Assembly: GCA_044228695.1 (NCBI GenBank)
Contig: JBGAUK010000043.1
Span: 1-26,961, forward strand
Direction: 5' to 3'
From: M0108 sp044228695
GTDB taxonomy: Bacteria > Pseudomonadota > Gammaproteobacteria > Chromatiales > Chromatiaceae
DNA length: 26,961 nt
Of the stretch, positions 7,510 through 14,429 are shown piece by piece. A program made the translations under genes and the position numbers. The notes beneath the pieces are model-generated. The model was not told where the DNA came from. It saw only the letters and a program-made list of their open reading frames with translations, and searched no databases. Each line of letters begins with the position of its first letter. Position 1 is the first letter of the stretch.

Positions 7510-9530
7510 TGTTGGGCCTCAACCCTCGGCCCAGGCCCGCTGTCGGGCGGCCGCGACCTGGCCAGATTGCGGTGGTGACCGGCCTCTACGCCGTCGCCGG
7601 CCTGAACCTGATACCCCACCTGGCCGCCGCCGTCCTCGGCTATTTTTATTTTCTCCTGGGCTACCGGGCGGTCGCCACGCGGCTCCCCCGGCTTGAACCG
7701 GGGCGCTGGATTTTGCTGCCCCTGGCCCTGGTTGGGGTCATCCTTGTGTACCGCCATTACGGCACCCTCGTCGGCCAGGAAGGCGGTTCCGCCCTCCTGA
7801 CGCTTCTGCTCGCCCTCAAGCTGCTGGAGATACGCAGTCAGAGAGAGGTGCGGCTGCTGGCCATGCTCTTCGCCTTCTGGCTGGTGATTCACTTCCTGTT
7901 CGATCAGTCACCCTGGGTGGCCCTCTTTCTTGGCGCCCTGCTGATCCTGGACATGGCGGTATTGGCGGACAGCTCCCGGAGCCTTCCCTGGCCGCCCCGC
8001 CAGGTTTTCGGCCTGGCTTTGCGGCTAAGCCTGCAGGCCCTGCCGCTGACCCTGGTACTCTTCATCCTCTTCCCACGCCTGGACGCCCCGCTCTGGTCCT
8101 TTCTCCCCGCCCAGGACCAGGCCCGCACCGGCATCAATGACTGGCTGGAACCGGGCTCGGTGAGTGAGCTGGTGCTTGACGGCTCCCTCGCCTTTCGCGT
8201 TCGCTTCGACGGCCCCATACCCCAGGCCGAAAAGCTCTATTGGCGTGGTCCCGTGGCCTGGAATACCGACGGCCGCCGCTGGCAGGCCGCCAGGACCGAC
8301 CAGTTCTCCGGCTTGGCGGCGGTGCCGGCGGCGCGTTCTGGTGATCCGGTCAGTTATGAAGTCTCCCTGGAACCGAGCCGCCAACGCTGGCTCTTCGCTC
8401 TCGACGTGCCGCTGGCTCCCCCGGGCAAGGACGCCCACCTCACCCACGACTTCCAGTTGCTGGCCGCCGAGCCTATCAAGGAGACCCGGATCTATCGGTT
8501 GACCTCGGCGCCCGCCCTGGATACCGGTGATTTACCGGAGGCCCAGCGGACCGCCGGGCTGGCCCTCCCCGCCAATGTCACGGCGCGGATGCGGGCCCTG
8601 GTCGCGGAATGGGGTGCGGGTGCCTTGAGTCCGGCGGCGGTGGTCCAGGCGGGGCTCCGCCATTTTAACCAGGAGGCCTTTTACTACAGCCTCAGGCCTC
8701 CCCGGCTCGGGGATAACCCCGTCGATGAATTCCTGTTCGAGACCCGCAAGGGCTTTTGCGAGCACTACGCCAGCAGTTTCGCCCTCCTGATGCGGATCGC
8801 CGGCATCCCGGCGCGCATCGTCATGGGTTTTTTGGGCGGCGAGCGCAACCCCTTGGGTGCCCACCTGATCGTGCGCCAGTCCGACGCCCACGCCTGGGTC
8901 GAGGTCTGGCTGGAGGGCCAGGGTTGGACGCGGGTTGATCCCACCGCCGCCGTGGCCCCCGAGCGCATCGAGCCGAGTCCCGAGCTGACCGGCCTGGCCA
9001 GCGGCCGGCCCTTGCGTCTGCGCATCGGCGGCGTGGATACCTGGGGTCGGTTGGTCCACGGCTTGCGCCTTTTTGGCGATGCCCTGGATGAAAACTGGTA
9101 TCGATGGGTCTTGGGCCTGGACCGTGCCCGTCAGCAAGCCCTGCTCGACCGCATCGGCCTCGGCTGGCTGCGGGAATATGGCCTTGCCGTCCTCATGGTC
9201 CTGGCCTCCAGCCTGGTCATGGGCCTGCTTCTCGTAGCCTTGCTTTACCAGCCCGCCAGCGTGCGCCCCGATCCTCTGGAGCGTCTTTATCGAAAATTCT
9301 GCGCCCGGCTGGCCCGCGCTGGCCTCCCCCGTAAACCCAGCGAGGGGCCTTGCGCCTATGGTCAGCGCCTGGCGCTTTGGAATCCTGGCTTGGCCGCCGG
9401 TTTCCTGGCCTTTACCGAGCGATATGCCCGCTTGCGTTATGGTTGCACCCCCGTGGGTCAAGGAGATCTGGAGCCCTTGGGACGGGAGTTGCAAGCCACC
9501 CTTGACATGTTGCGCAAGGCTCGGCGGTGA
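7509..9530 (+). CDS. TgpA-like membrane transglutaminase (transglutaminase-like protein with DUF3488 and DUF4129 regions)
   Basis: A 673-residue inner-membrane protein. The N-terminal third has several hydrophobic helices (roughly residues 18-190), then a large non-membrane domain, then one helix at about 557-580 and a cytoplasmic-type C-terminal tail. The domain in between holds the papain-like triad of the transglutaminase core: Cys417 in KGFCEHYASSFA, His461 in SDAHAWVEVW and Asp477 in RVDPTAAV. This is the architecture of Pseudomonas TgpA, whose transglutaminase domain is periplasmic; the substrate here is unknown. The ATG at 7509 overlaps the preceding stop as TGATG and has AAGGGG eight bases ahead. 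An alternative ATG at 7470 has its own GGAGG and would add 13 residues. It is the last gene of the moxR operon and converges with the peroxidase gene 40 bases on. Confidence 0.93.
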   Translation: MLGLNPRPRPAVGRPRPGQIAVVTGLYAVAGLNLIPHLAAAVLGYFYFLLGYRAVATRLPRLEPGRWILLPLALVGVILVYRHYGTLVGQEGGSALLTLLLALKLLEIRSQREVRLLAMLFAFWLVIHFLFDQSPWVALFLGALLILDMAVLADSSRSLPWPPRQVFGLALRLSLQALPLTLVLFILFPRLDAPLWSFLPAQDQARTGINDWLEPGSVSELVLDGSLAFRVRFDGPIPQAEKLYWRGPVAWNTDGRRWQAARTDQFSGLAAVPAARSGDPVSYEVSLEPSRQRWLFALDVPLAPPGKDAHLTHDFQLLAAEPIKETRIYRLTSAPALDTGDLPEAQRTAGLALPANVTARMRALVAEWGAGALSPAAVVQAGLRHFNQEAFYYSLRPPRLGDNPVDEFLFETRKGFCEHYASSFALLMRIAGIPARIVMGFLGGERNPLGAHLIVRQSDAHAWVEVWLEGQGWTRVDPTAAVAPERIEPSPELTGLASGRPLRLRIGGVDTWGRLVHGLRLFGDALDENWYRWVLGLDRARQQALLDRIGLGWLREYGLAVLMVLASSLVMGLLLVALLYQPASVRPDPLERLYRKFCARLARAGLPRKPSEGPCAYGQRLALWNPGLAAGFLAFTERYARLRYGCTPVGQGDLEPLGRELQATLDMLRKARR

Positions 9531-9570
9531 ATGGCCAATCCTGAGGACCGGAACCCCGCTGAGGAGCTGG

Positions 9571-10134
9571 TCACAGCAGCTTTTCTATGGCCCTGACGAC
9601 CTTGTCACTATCCGGCGAGGTGATGCTGGCGAAGTAATCCACATAATTCCCCTCGCGATCTATCAGGTATTTATAGAAGTTCCACTTGGGGTAGGGGGCG
9701 CCAGCGGCGGCCAGGCGCTCAAAGAGCGGGTTGGCTTTGCCCCTGGTGACGCTGACCTTCTCGAACATGGGGAATTCCACCGAGTAGGTGAGCCGACAGA
9801 ATTTCTGGATTTCCTCCTCGCTGCCAGGCTCCTGTTGCATGAAATCGTTGGAGGGGAAGCCAAGCACGACCAGGCCCCGGTCCTGGTATTTGCGATACAG
9901 GGCCTCCAGTTCCTCATACTGAGAGGTGAAACCACATTTGCTGGCGGTGTTGACCACCAGGATGACCTTGCCGCGATAAGCCTCGCAGAGATTGACCTGC
10001 TCCTCCCCGGCCAGCCGGCGGATGCTGATATCCAGCAGGGGCGGGCATGCCGTGTTCGTGGTGGCGGTCGCGGGTTCCGCGGCGACGCCACTGCTGATGG
10101 CGACCAGGCCGATGGCAAACAGCGTTGTCTTCAT
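9571..10134 (-). CDS. Glutathione peroxidase family protein with signal peptide
   Basis: Thiol peroxidases of this family reduce hydrogen peroxide and organic hydroperoxides using thioredoxin or glutathione. The 187-residue product has the peroxidatic Cys67 in VNTASKCGFTSQY, the FPSNDFMQQEPGSEEEIQ block with Gln101 as a likely active-site residue, a possible resolving Cys113 (KFC) and the WNFYKYLID signature (Trp151, Asn152). It begins MKTTLFAIGLVAISSGVAA, which looks like a Sec signal peptide cleaved after Ala19, so the enzyme is probably periplasmic. No lipobox is apparent. The ATG at 10132-10134 has GGAG eight bases ahead; the open frame upstream to 10233 is not protein-like. It follows mnmE by 123 bases on the same strand, with no strong promoter in the gap. 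Confidence 0.93.
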   Translation of the reverse strand: MKTTLFAIGLVAISSGVAAEPATATTNTACPPLLDISIRRLAGEEQVNLCEAYRGKVILVVNTASKCGFTSQYEELEALYRKYQDRGLVVLGFPSNDFMQQEPGSEEEIQKFCRLTYSVEFPMFEKVSVTRGKANPLFERLAAAGAPYPKWNFYKYLIDREGNYVDYFASITSPDSDKVVRAIEKLL

Positions 10135-10257
10135 GTTGGGTTCTCCGGGTGGAAGGGGGATTGGTTGCCTAATGCTCCTGGTAACCTTTTCAAGTAGCCC
10201 CTGATGGTGTGCTGGTCTAGGGCGACTGGTCATAAGATAGACCGCCAGGAGGGCTGG

Positions 10258-11601
10258 TCACTTGCCGACGCAAAAGCTCGAAAATATCTTGCCTAGCAAA
10301 TCCTCGGAGGTGAATTCGCCGGTAATCTCACCTAGGGCCTGCTGGGCCAGGCGCAGTTCCTCGGCGGTGATTTCGGGGGTGTGTTGCCCCCGCAGGGTGG
10401 TGCTGGCCAGGCAGAGGGCCTCCCGGGCACGGGACAAGGCATCCAGGTGACGGCGGCGGGCAAGAAATACGCCCCCAAACTGTTCCTGGTAGCCGGCGAT
10501 CTGCTTGAGGTGGGCGCGCAGGATATCCAGACCGGTCCCCTCTCTGGCGGAGATGGCGATCTCGGTGCCCGCGGTCGTCTGGGTGCGACCGGGCTTGCGG
10601 CCGCTGAGGTCGATCTTGTTACGGACCCGGGTCACCGGAATCTGACCCGGCCAGTCGGTGGGCTTGAATTCCAGGTCATCAGGATCTTGGTTGTCGTCGG
10701 AGAGCCACAGAACGGCGTCGGCCTTTGCGATTTGGTCGCGGGCGCGGCGGATGCCTTCAATTTCTACCAGATTATCTGATTGGCGCAGGCCGGCCGTATC
10801 GATGATGTGGAGGGGTAGGCCGTCGATCTGGATTTCCTGGTGGAGCAGGTCGCGGGTGGTACCGGGAATCGGCGTGACGATGGCTGCGTCCTTCCCGGCC
10901 AGGGCATTGAGCAGGCTGGATTTGCCAACATTGGGCGGGCCGGCGATGACGACCTGTATCCCTTCCCGGATCAGGCAGCCTTGGCGGGCACCGCCCAGGA
11001 GCGCGTCGAGCCTAGCCAGGAGCTGATCTAGATCGGCGGCGATGCTGGATTCCGCGATAAAGTCGATCTCCTCTTCCGGGAAGTCGAGGGCGGCCTCCAG
11101 AAAGGTACGGAGGTGGATGATATCTTCGACCAGGCCGTGGACGAGGCGCGAAAATTCGCCACTTAGGTTGCGGCCGGCCAGGCGGGCTGCCTCTTCGGTG
11201 CCGCTGGCGATCAGGTCAGCTACGGCCTCGGCTTGGCCTAGGTCGAGCTTGCCGTTAAGAAAGGCGCGTTCACTGAATTCGCCCGGGCGGGCCAGGCGCG
11301 CCCCCAGTGCCATCAGCCGGCGTAGCAAGAGGTCCAGGATGAGGGGTCCCCCATGACCCTGAAGTTCGAGGATATCCTCTCCGGTGAAGGAATGGGGGGC
11401 GGGAAAGAAGATGGCCAGGCCCTGATCTAGTGAGTCTCCCGTACCATCCCGGAACCAGGCCAGGGTGGCCTGGCGGGGTGCGGGGACCCCTCCGAGCATG
11501 GCCTCGGCGATCCCGCGCACGCCAGTTCCCGAGACCCGCACCACGCCGACGCCGCCAAATCCGGGCGGCGTGGCGATGGCGGCGATGGTGTCGGCCGCCA
11601 T
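10258..11601 (-). CDS. mnmE: tRNA modification GTPase MnmE (TrmE)
   Basis: MnmE is the GTPase and folate-binding partner of MnmG in wobble-uridine modification. The 447-residue protein begins MAADTIAAIATPPGFGGVGV, the tetrahydrofolate-binding N-terminal domain. A helical domain is interrupted by a G domain with GPPNVGKSS at 221-229 (P-loop), PGTTRD (switch), DTAGLR and NKIDLS. It ends FCVGK, the conserved C-terminal C-x-G-K motif. The ATG at 11599-11601 was chosen by family match; it has no good ribosome site, and the frame upstream is only the overlap with yidC in another phase. It begins 25 bases after the yidC stop, in the yidC-mnmE order common in gammaproteobacteria. Confidence 0.98.
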   Translation of the reverse strand: MAADTIAAIATPPGFGGVGVVRVSGTGVRGIAEAMLGGVPAPRQATLAWFRDGTGDSLDQGLAIFFPAPHSFTGEDILELQGHGGPLILDLLLRRLMALGARLARPGEFSERAFLNGKLDLGQAEAVADLIASGTEEAARLAGRNLSGEFSRLVHGLVEDIIHLRTFLEAALDFPEEEIDFIAESSIAADLDQLLARLDALLGGARQGCLIREGIQVVIAGPPNVGKSSLLNALAGKDAAIVTPIPGTTRDLLHQEIQIDGLPLHIIDTAGLRQSDNLVEIEGIRRARDQIAKADAVLWLSDDNQDPDDLEFKPTDWPGQIPVTRVRNKIDLSGRKPGRTQTTAGTEIAISAREGTGLDILRAHLKQIAGYQEQFGGVFLARRRHLDALSRAREALCLASTTLRGQHTPEITAEELRLAQQALGEITGEFTSEDLLGKIFSSFCVGK

Positions 11602-11626
11602 GGGGTTTGTCTTTAGCGCTCCGGCC

Positions 11627-13336
11627 TCAATGTTTGGCTGTGGCCTTTTCGATCTTGTCGGTGATATACCACTGCTGGGCGATGGACAGCAGGTTGTTGA
11701 CCACCCAATAGAGCACCAGACCCGAGGGGAAGAAGGCGAAGAAGACGGTAAAGACAAAGGGCAGGCTCATCATGACCTTTGCCTGGATGGGATCTGGCGG
11801 CGCGGGATTGAGTTTCTGCTGAACGTACATGGACACGCCCATGATGAGGGGCAGCACAAAGTAGGGGTCCGGTGCGGAAAGATTGTCGATCCAGAGCATG
11901 AAGGGCGCCTGACGCATCTCCACGCTCTCCAGCAGCACCCAGTAGAGGGAGATGAAGACAGGGATCTGCACCACGATGGGCAGGCAGCCGCCGAGGGGAT
12001 TGATTTTCTCCTTTTTGTACATCTCCATCATGGCCTGATTCAGGCGTTCCTTATCATCGCCATAGCGGTCCTTGAGGGCCTGGATGCGCGGCGTGATTTT
12101 GCGCATGTTGGCCATGGACTTGTAGCTGGTCTCGGACAGTTTGTAGAAGGCCAGCTTGATGAGGATGGTAAGAAAGATGATGGACCAGCCCCAGTTACCT
12201 ACCAGGGCGTGGATCTTGCTTAGCAACCAATAGATTGGCTGGGCAATGATGGTCAGCAGGCCGTAATCGACCGCCAAGTCCAGGCCTGGCGCTACCGAGG
12301 CCAGGGTGTCCTGGAGTTTGGGGCCTACGAAGATACGTTCATTGAAGTGGTGACTGGTTCCTGGCGCGATGGTGGTCGGGTTGGTATAGGTGCCGATGAG
12401 ATATTTGCCATCTTCACGGGCGCTGGTGAAGAAGGTCTGGGGTTCCCCTGCTGGGGGCAGGGCCGCCACGAGGAAGTAGTGCTGAATGAGGGCGACCCAG
12501 CCCCCCGTCGCCTCCAGAGATAGGCGTTCGGAGCGCATATCCTCGAAGGCGACCTTTTTGTATTTGGCCTCGGGGGTGTAATAGACGCCACCCGTATAGG
12601 TGTAAACGAAGCGGGTGGCGTCGGGGTCGTTTAGTTCGGTGCGCAGTATCTGCGTGTAAGACCGTGCTGCGAGAGGAGCCTTCGTCTGATTGACAACCTC
12701 CTGGGTCAGGTCTATGACGTAGCTGCCTCGAGTGAAACGATAAAGCCGGTGGATTTCGACACCGGCGGGATCACTCCAAGAGAGCACTACCTCCAGTTCA
12801 TCTTGTCCCGGCTTGAGGGAGAAGGATTCCTGGGTGGTTTGGAAAGTCAGGGAGCGGCTGTCTGCCGCTAACGGGCCGGTCTCGGGACCACGCAAGCCGG
12901 ATTCCACGACGAAGAAGTTGGGTGGTTCCGGCTTGAGCAGGCGGAATTTAGTTTCTTGGTCCTTTGGGCTCTGGGGGTAATCGAGGAGCCTGGCGCTGAC
13001 AATTGCGCCCCCGCGGCGGGCTATCTCTAAGGATAGTAGGTCGGTCTCGACGCGGATGGTGGGGGTGCTCGCAACCTCCGATTCGCTTGCCGTTGAGTAC
13101 CCGGTCGTTGTCGGTAGGGTATTGTTGGTTGGGACAGCCGTTGCCGGTATGTCAGGCGTGGGCGGAACGTCCCCACTCTCGGCAGGGACTTTATCCATCG
13201 ACGCCGGACTGATGGTCTGCTGTCGAGCCACTTGGGGTTGGCTGCCTATGGGGCCATAGTCCTGTACCCAGGCTTGGTAAAGCAGCAGGAGGATGGCGGC
13301 GAGGGTGAAGAGGAGAACGAGTCGAAGATTATCCAT
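11627..13336 (-). CDS. yidC: Membrane protein insertase YidC
   Basis: YidC inserts and folds inner-membrane proteins alone or with the Sec translocon. The 569-residue length and layout are those of the gram-negative type. There is an N-terminal membrane helix (about residues 4-22), a long periplasmic domain (about 30-355), then five helices. The conserved core includes SYKSMANMRKITPRIQ, whose arginine region forms the hydrophilic groove, GGCLPIVVQIPVFISLYWVL, and the C-terminal SGLVLYWVVNNLLSIAQQW. The start MDNLRLVLLFTLAAILLLLY is typical. The sequence just before the ATG lacks a clear ribosome site. It follows yidD by 52 bases. Confidence 0.98.
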   Translation of the reverse strand: MDNLRLVLLFTLAAILLLLYQAWVQDYGPIGSQPQVARQQTISPASMDKVPAESGDVPPTPDIPATAVPTNNTLPTTTGYSTASESEVASTPTIRVETDLLSLEIARRGGAIVSARLLDYPQSPKDQETKFRLLKPEPPNFFVVESGLRGPETGPLAADSRSLTFQTTQESFSLKPGQDELEVVLSWSDPAGVEIHRLYRFTRGSYVIDLTQEVVNQTKAPLAARSYTQILRTELNDPDATRFVYTYTGGVYYTPEAKYKKVAFEDMRSERLSLEATGGWVALIQHYFLVAALPPAGEPQTFFTSAREDGKYLIGTYTNPTTIAPGTSHHFNERIFVGPKLQDTLASVAPGLDLAVDYGLLTIIAQPIYWLLSKIHALVGNWGWSIIFLTILIKLAFYKLSETSYKSMANMRKITPRIQALKDRYGDDKERLNQAMMEMYKKEKINPLGGCLPIVVQIPVFISLYWVLLESVEMRQAPFMLWIDNLSAPDPYFVLPLIMGVSMYVQQKLNPAPPDPIQAKVMMSLPFVFTVFFAFFPSGLVLYWVVNNLLSIAQQWYITDKIEKATAKH

Positions 13337-13388
13337 GGCCAGTCACATCAAAGGTGCGGTCGGAACGTTTGCAATCAGGAGACTTACC

Positions 13389-13622
13389 CTAGGGCGAGTC
13401 GCCTCGGAGCTTGGGTGGTACCGGGTCGTAGCCGCCTTCATGCCAGGGATGGCAGCAGCCCAAGCGGCGCAATGCCATCCAGGACCCGGCTAAGGGGCCG
13501 TGGACCTCGATACACTCCACGGCATAATGGGAACAACTGGGATGGAAACGGCAGTGATTCCCCAGCCAGGGGCTGATGAGGTATTGGTAAGCCCGGATCA
13601 GGCCAATCATTAGCTTACGCAT
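13389..13622 (-). CDS. yidD: Membrane protein insertion efficiency factor YidD
   Basis: YidD is a small protein at the inner face of the membrane that helps YidC-dependent insertion. The 77-residue product carries the full family signature: YQYLISPWLGNHCRFHPSCS followed by HYAVECIEVHG, then WMALRRLGCCHPWHEGGYDPVP, with the conserved cysteines. It starts 8 bases after the rnpA stop and sits in the standard rpmH-rnpA-yidD-yidC order. A second ATG four codons in is possible as start. Confidence 0.96.
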   Translation of the reverse strand: MRKLMIGLIRAYQYLISPWLGNHCRFHPSCSHYAVECIEVHGPLAGSWMALRRLGCCHPWHEGGYDPVPPKLRGDSP

Positions 13623-13630
13623 TGCTGATC

Positions 13631-14017
13631 CTAGTTAACGATGTTCCAGTGCCTGAGGAGCGAAGACGTTAGGTCGGCGTTGTTTGCCATCAGGGCTCTT
13701 GGTCGACACATGACGACGAAGTCGAAGGGGGCCAGCATGTCACGATGAGTCCGAAAGGTCTCGCGGACGATGCGCTTGAGCCGGTTACGTTCAACCGCCC
13801 CTTTAGCGCACTTTTTGGAGATTGCTAGTCCTAATCGCGCCAAGTCTCCTTCAGTGTTCGCTACCAACACCGTAAAGAAGCCGTCCGCTGATCGCTTTGA
13901 CCTGGAGAAGACCAAGCGATAGTCCGAAGAATTTAGCAGGCGTGCCCTTCTTGGGAAGCGTGTTGATCCCGGCCTGTCCTTCGATGAAACGTCTACCGGA
14001 TTCAGGGGCTTATTCAG
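13631..14017 (-). CDS. rnpA: Ribonuclease P protein component, start codon unusual
   Basis: RnpA is the protein subunit that helps the RNase P RNA bind and process pre-tRNA 5' leaders. The body is unmistakable: GLAISKKCAKGAVERNRLKR then IVRETFR is the RNR signature. The conserved N-terminal block RFPRRARLLNSSDYRLVF lies upstream of the only TTG in frame (13913-13915), so coding must begin earlier. No ATG, GTG or TTG occurs in this frame between that TTG and an upstream TGA at 14210-14212. Two CTG codons, at 14015-14017 and 14003-14005, are the best candidates. The first overlaps the rpmH stop as CTGA, which would couple the two genes and give 128 residues; the second gives 124. E. coli RnpA has 119. 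A base error in the sequence is the alternative. The exact start is therefore uncertain although the gene is not. Confidence 0.85.
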   Translation of the reverse strand: MNKPLNPVDVSSKDRPGSTRFPRRARLLNSSDYRLVFSRSKRSADGFFTVLVANTEGDLARLGLAISKKCAKGAVERNRLKRIVRETFRTHRDMLAPFDFVVMCRPRALMANNADLTSSLLRHWNIVN

Positions 14018-14148
14018 GGAATCAGGCGGGCCCGACCCTTTGCGCGGCGTGACTGGAGCACCTTGCGGCCATTGCGGGTGGCCATGCGTGCCCGGAAACC
14101 ATGGGTGCGCGCACGTTTGATGCGGCTGGGTTGAAAGGTTCTCTTCAT
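14014..14148 (-). CDS. rpmH: 50S ribosomal protein L34
   Basis: L34 is a 44-residue, strongly basic protein of the large ribosomal subunit. The translation MKRTFQPSRIKRARTHGFRA and the following MATRNGRKVLQSRRAKGRARL match the family throughout. The ATG at 14146-14148 has AGGAG nine bases ahead. It is the first confirmed gene of the rpmH-rnpA-yidD-yidC-mnmE run, driven by the promoter at 14240-14268. The frame continues open upstream to 14268, but that part is the untranslated leader and promoter, not L34. The stop overlaps a candidate CTG start of rnpA. Confidence 0.98.
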   Translation of the reverse strand: MKRTFQPSRIKRARTHGFRARMATRNGRKVLQSRRAKGRARLIP

Positions 14149-14213
14149 AGCTGAAATCTCCTCTGGAACCTGGCCGGACTGCCGGGTGTTGTAATCTGCA
14201 CGCGGGAACTCAT
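14145..14213 (-). CDS. Possible 22-residue leader peptide before rpmH
   Basis: A short minus-strand frame lies inside the rpmH leader: ATG at 14211-14213, 22 codons, then a TGA that overlaps the rpmH ATG (ATGA). GGAAGACAGG just before the ATG could serve as ribosome site. The peptide begins MSSRVQITTPGSPARF and is basic. The overlap would allow coupling to rpmH translation. I recognise no family and cannot exclude chance, since rpmH has a good ribosome site of its own. Confidence 0.2.
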   Translation of the reverse strand: MSSRVQITTPGSPARFQRRFQL

Positions 14214-14239
14214 CCTGTCTTCCGCGAAAAAGATCGCAA

Positions 14240-14268
14240 ATTATAAGTTTCCAGGGCGGGAGGGTCAA
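14240..14268 (-). promoter_or_regulatory. Sigma-70-type promoter for rpmH-rnpA-yidD-yidC-mnmE
   Basis: On the minus strand TTGACC (14263-14268) and TATAAT (14240-14245) are separated by exactly 17 bases, matching consensus at 4/6 and 6/6. Transcription would start near 14233, giving a leader of about 85 bases before rpmH. This is the strongest promoter seen in the window, in keeping with a ribosomal protein gene. The genes downstream have short gaps and no comparable promoter of their own. Confidence 0.8.
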
Positions 14269-14340
14269 ACTAAATCTAATGCTCTCAGCGCTAACCCTAA
14301 CACTCTCCGCCGCTGTCAGGGGAAATAATGGTTTCTGACC

Positions 14341-14349
14341 TGTGGATAA
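14341..14349 (-). promoter_or_regulatory. Consensus DnaA box between rpmH and dnaA
   Basis: TGTGGATAA on the plus strand is the exact complement of the 9-mer TTATCCACA bound by DnaA. It lies 80 bases before the dnaA GTG, where such boxes serve dnaA autoregulation or belong to oriC. I found no second good box in the same gap, so it supports DnaA binding but not by itself an origin. Confidence 0.65.
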
Positions 14350-14429
14350 GATGGCGGAAGGTCGGTAGACTCTGTTCTTTAGGTTCGTGGTGTTGGCGCC
14401 CTGAGTGACGCCGAGGAGGGTGGTCTTCC

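Noticed and set aside
8532..9494. A long minus-strand open frame opposite the transglutaminase gene, and a similar one at 6415-7395 opposite DUF58
   Set aside because: Both are antisense shadows of well-supported plus-strand genes, with repetitive Gly/Gln/Ala composition and no recognisable domain.
9358..10197. A plus-strand frame running from tgpA into the peroxidase region
   Set aside because: It lies in a shifted frame of tgpA and then antisense to a clear peroxidase gene; no ribosome site or motif.
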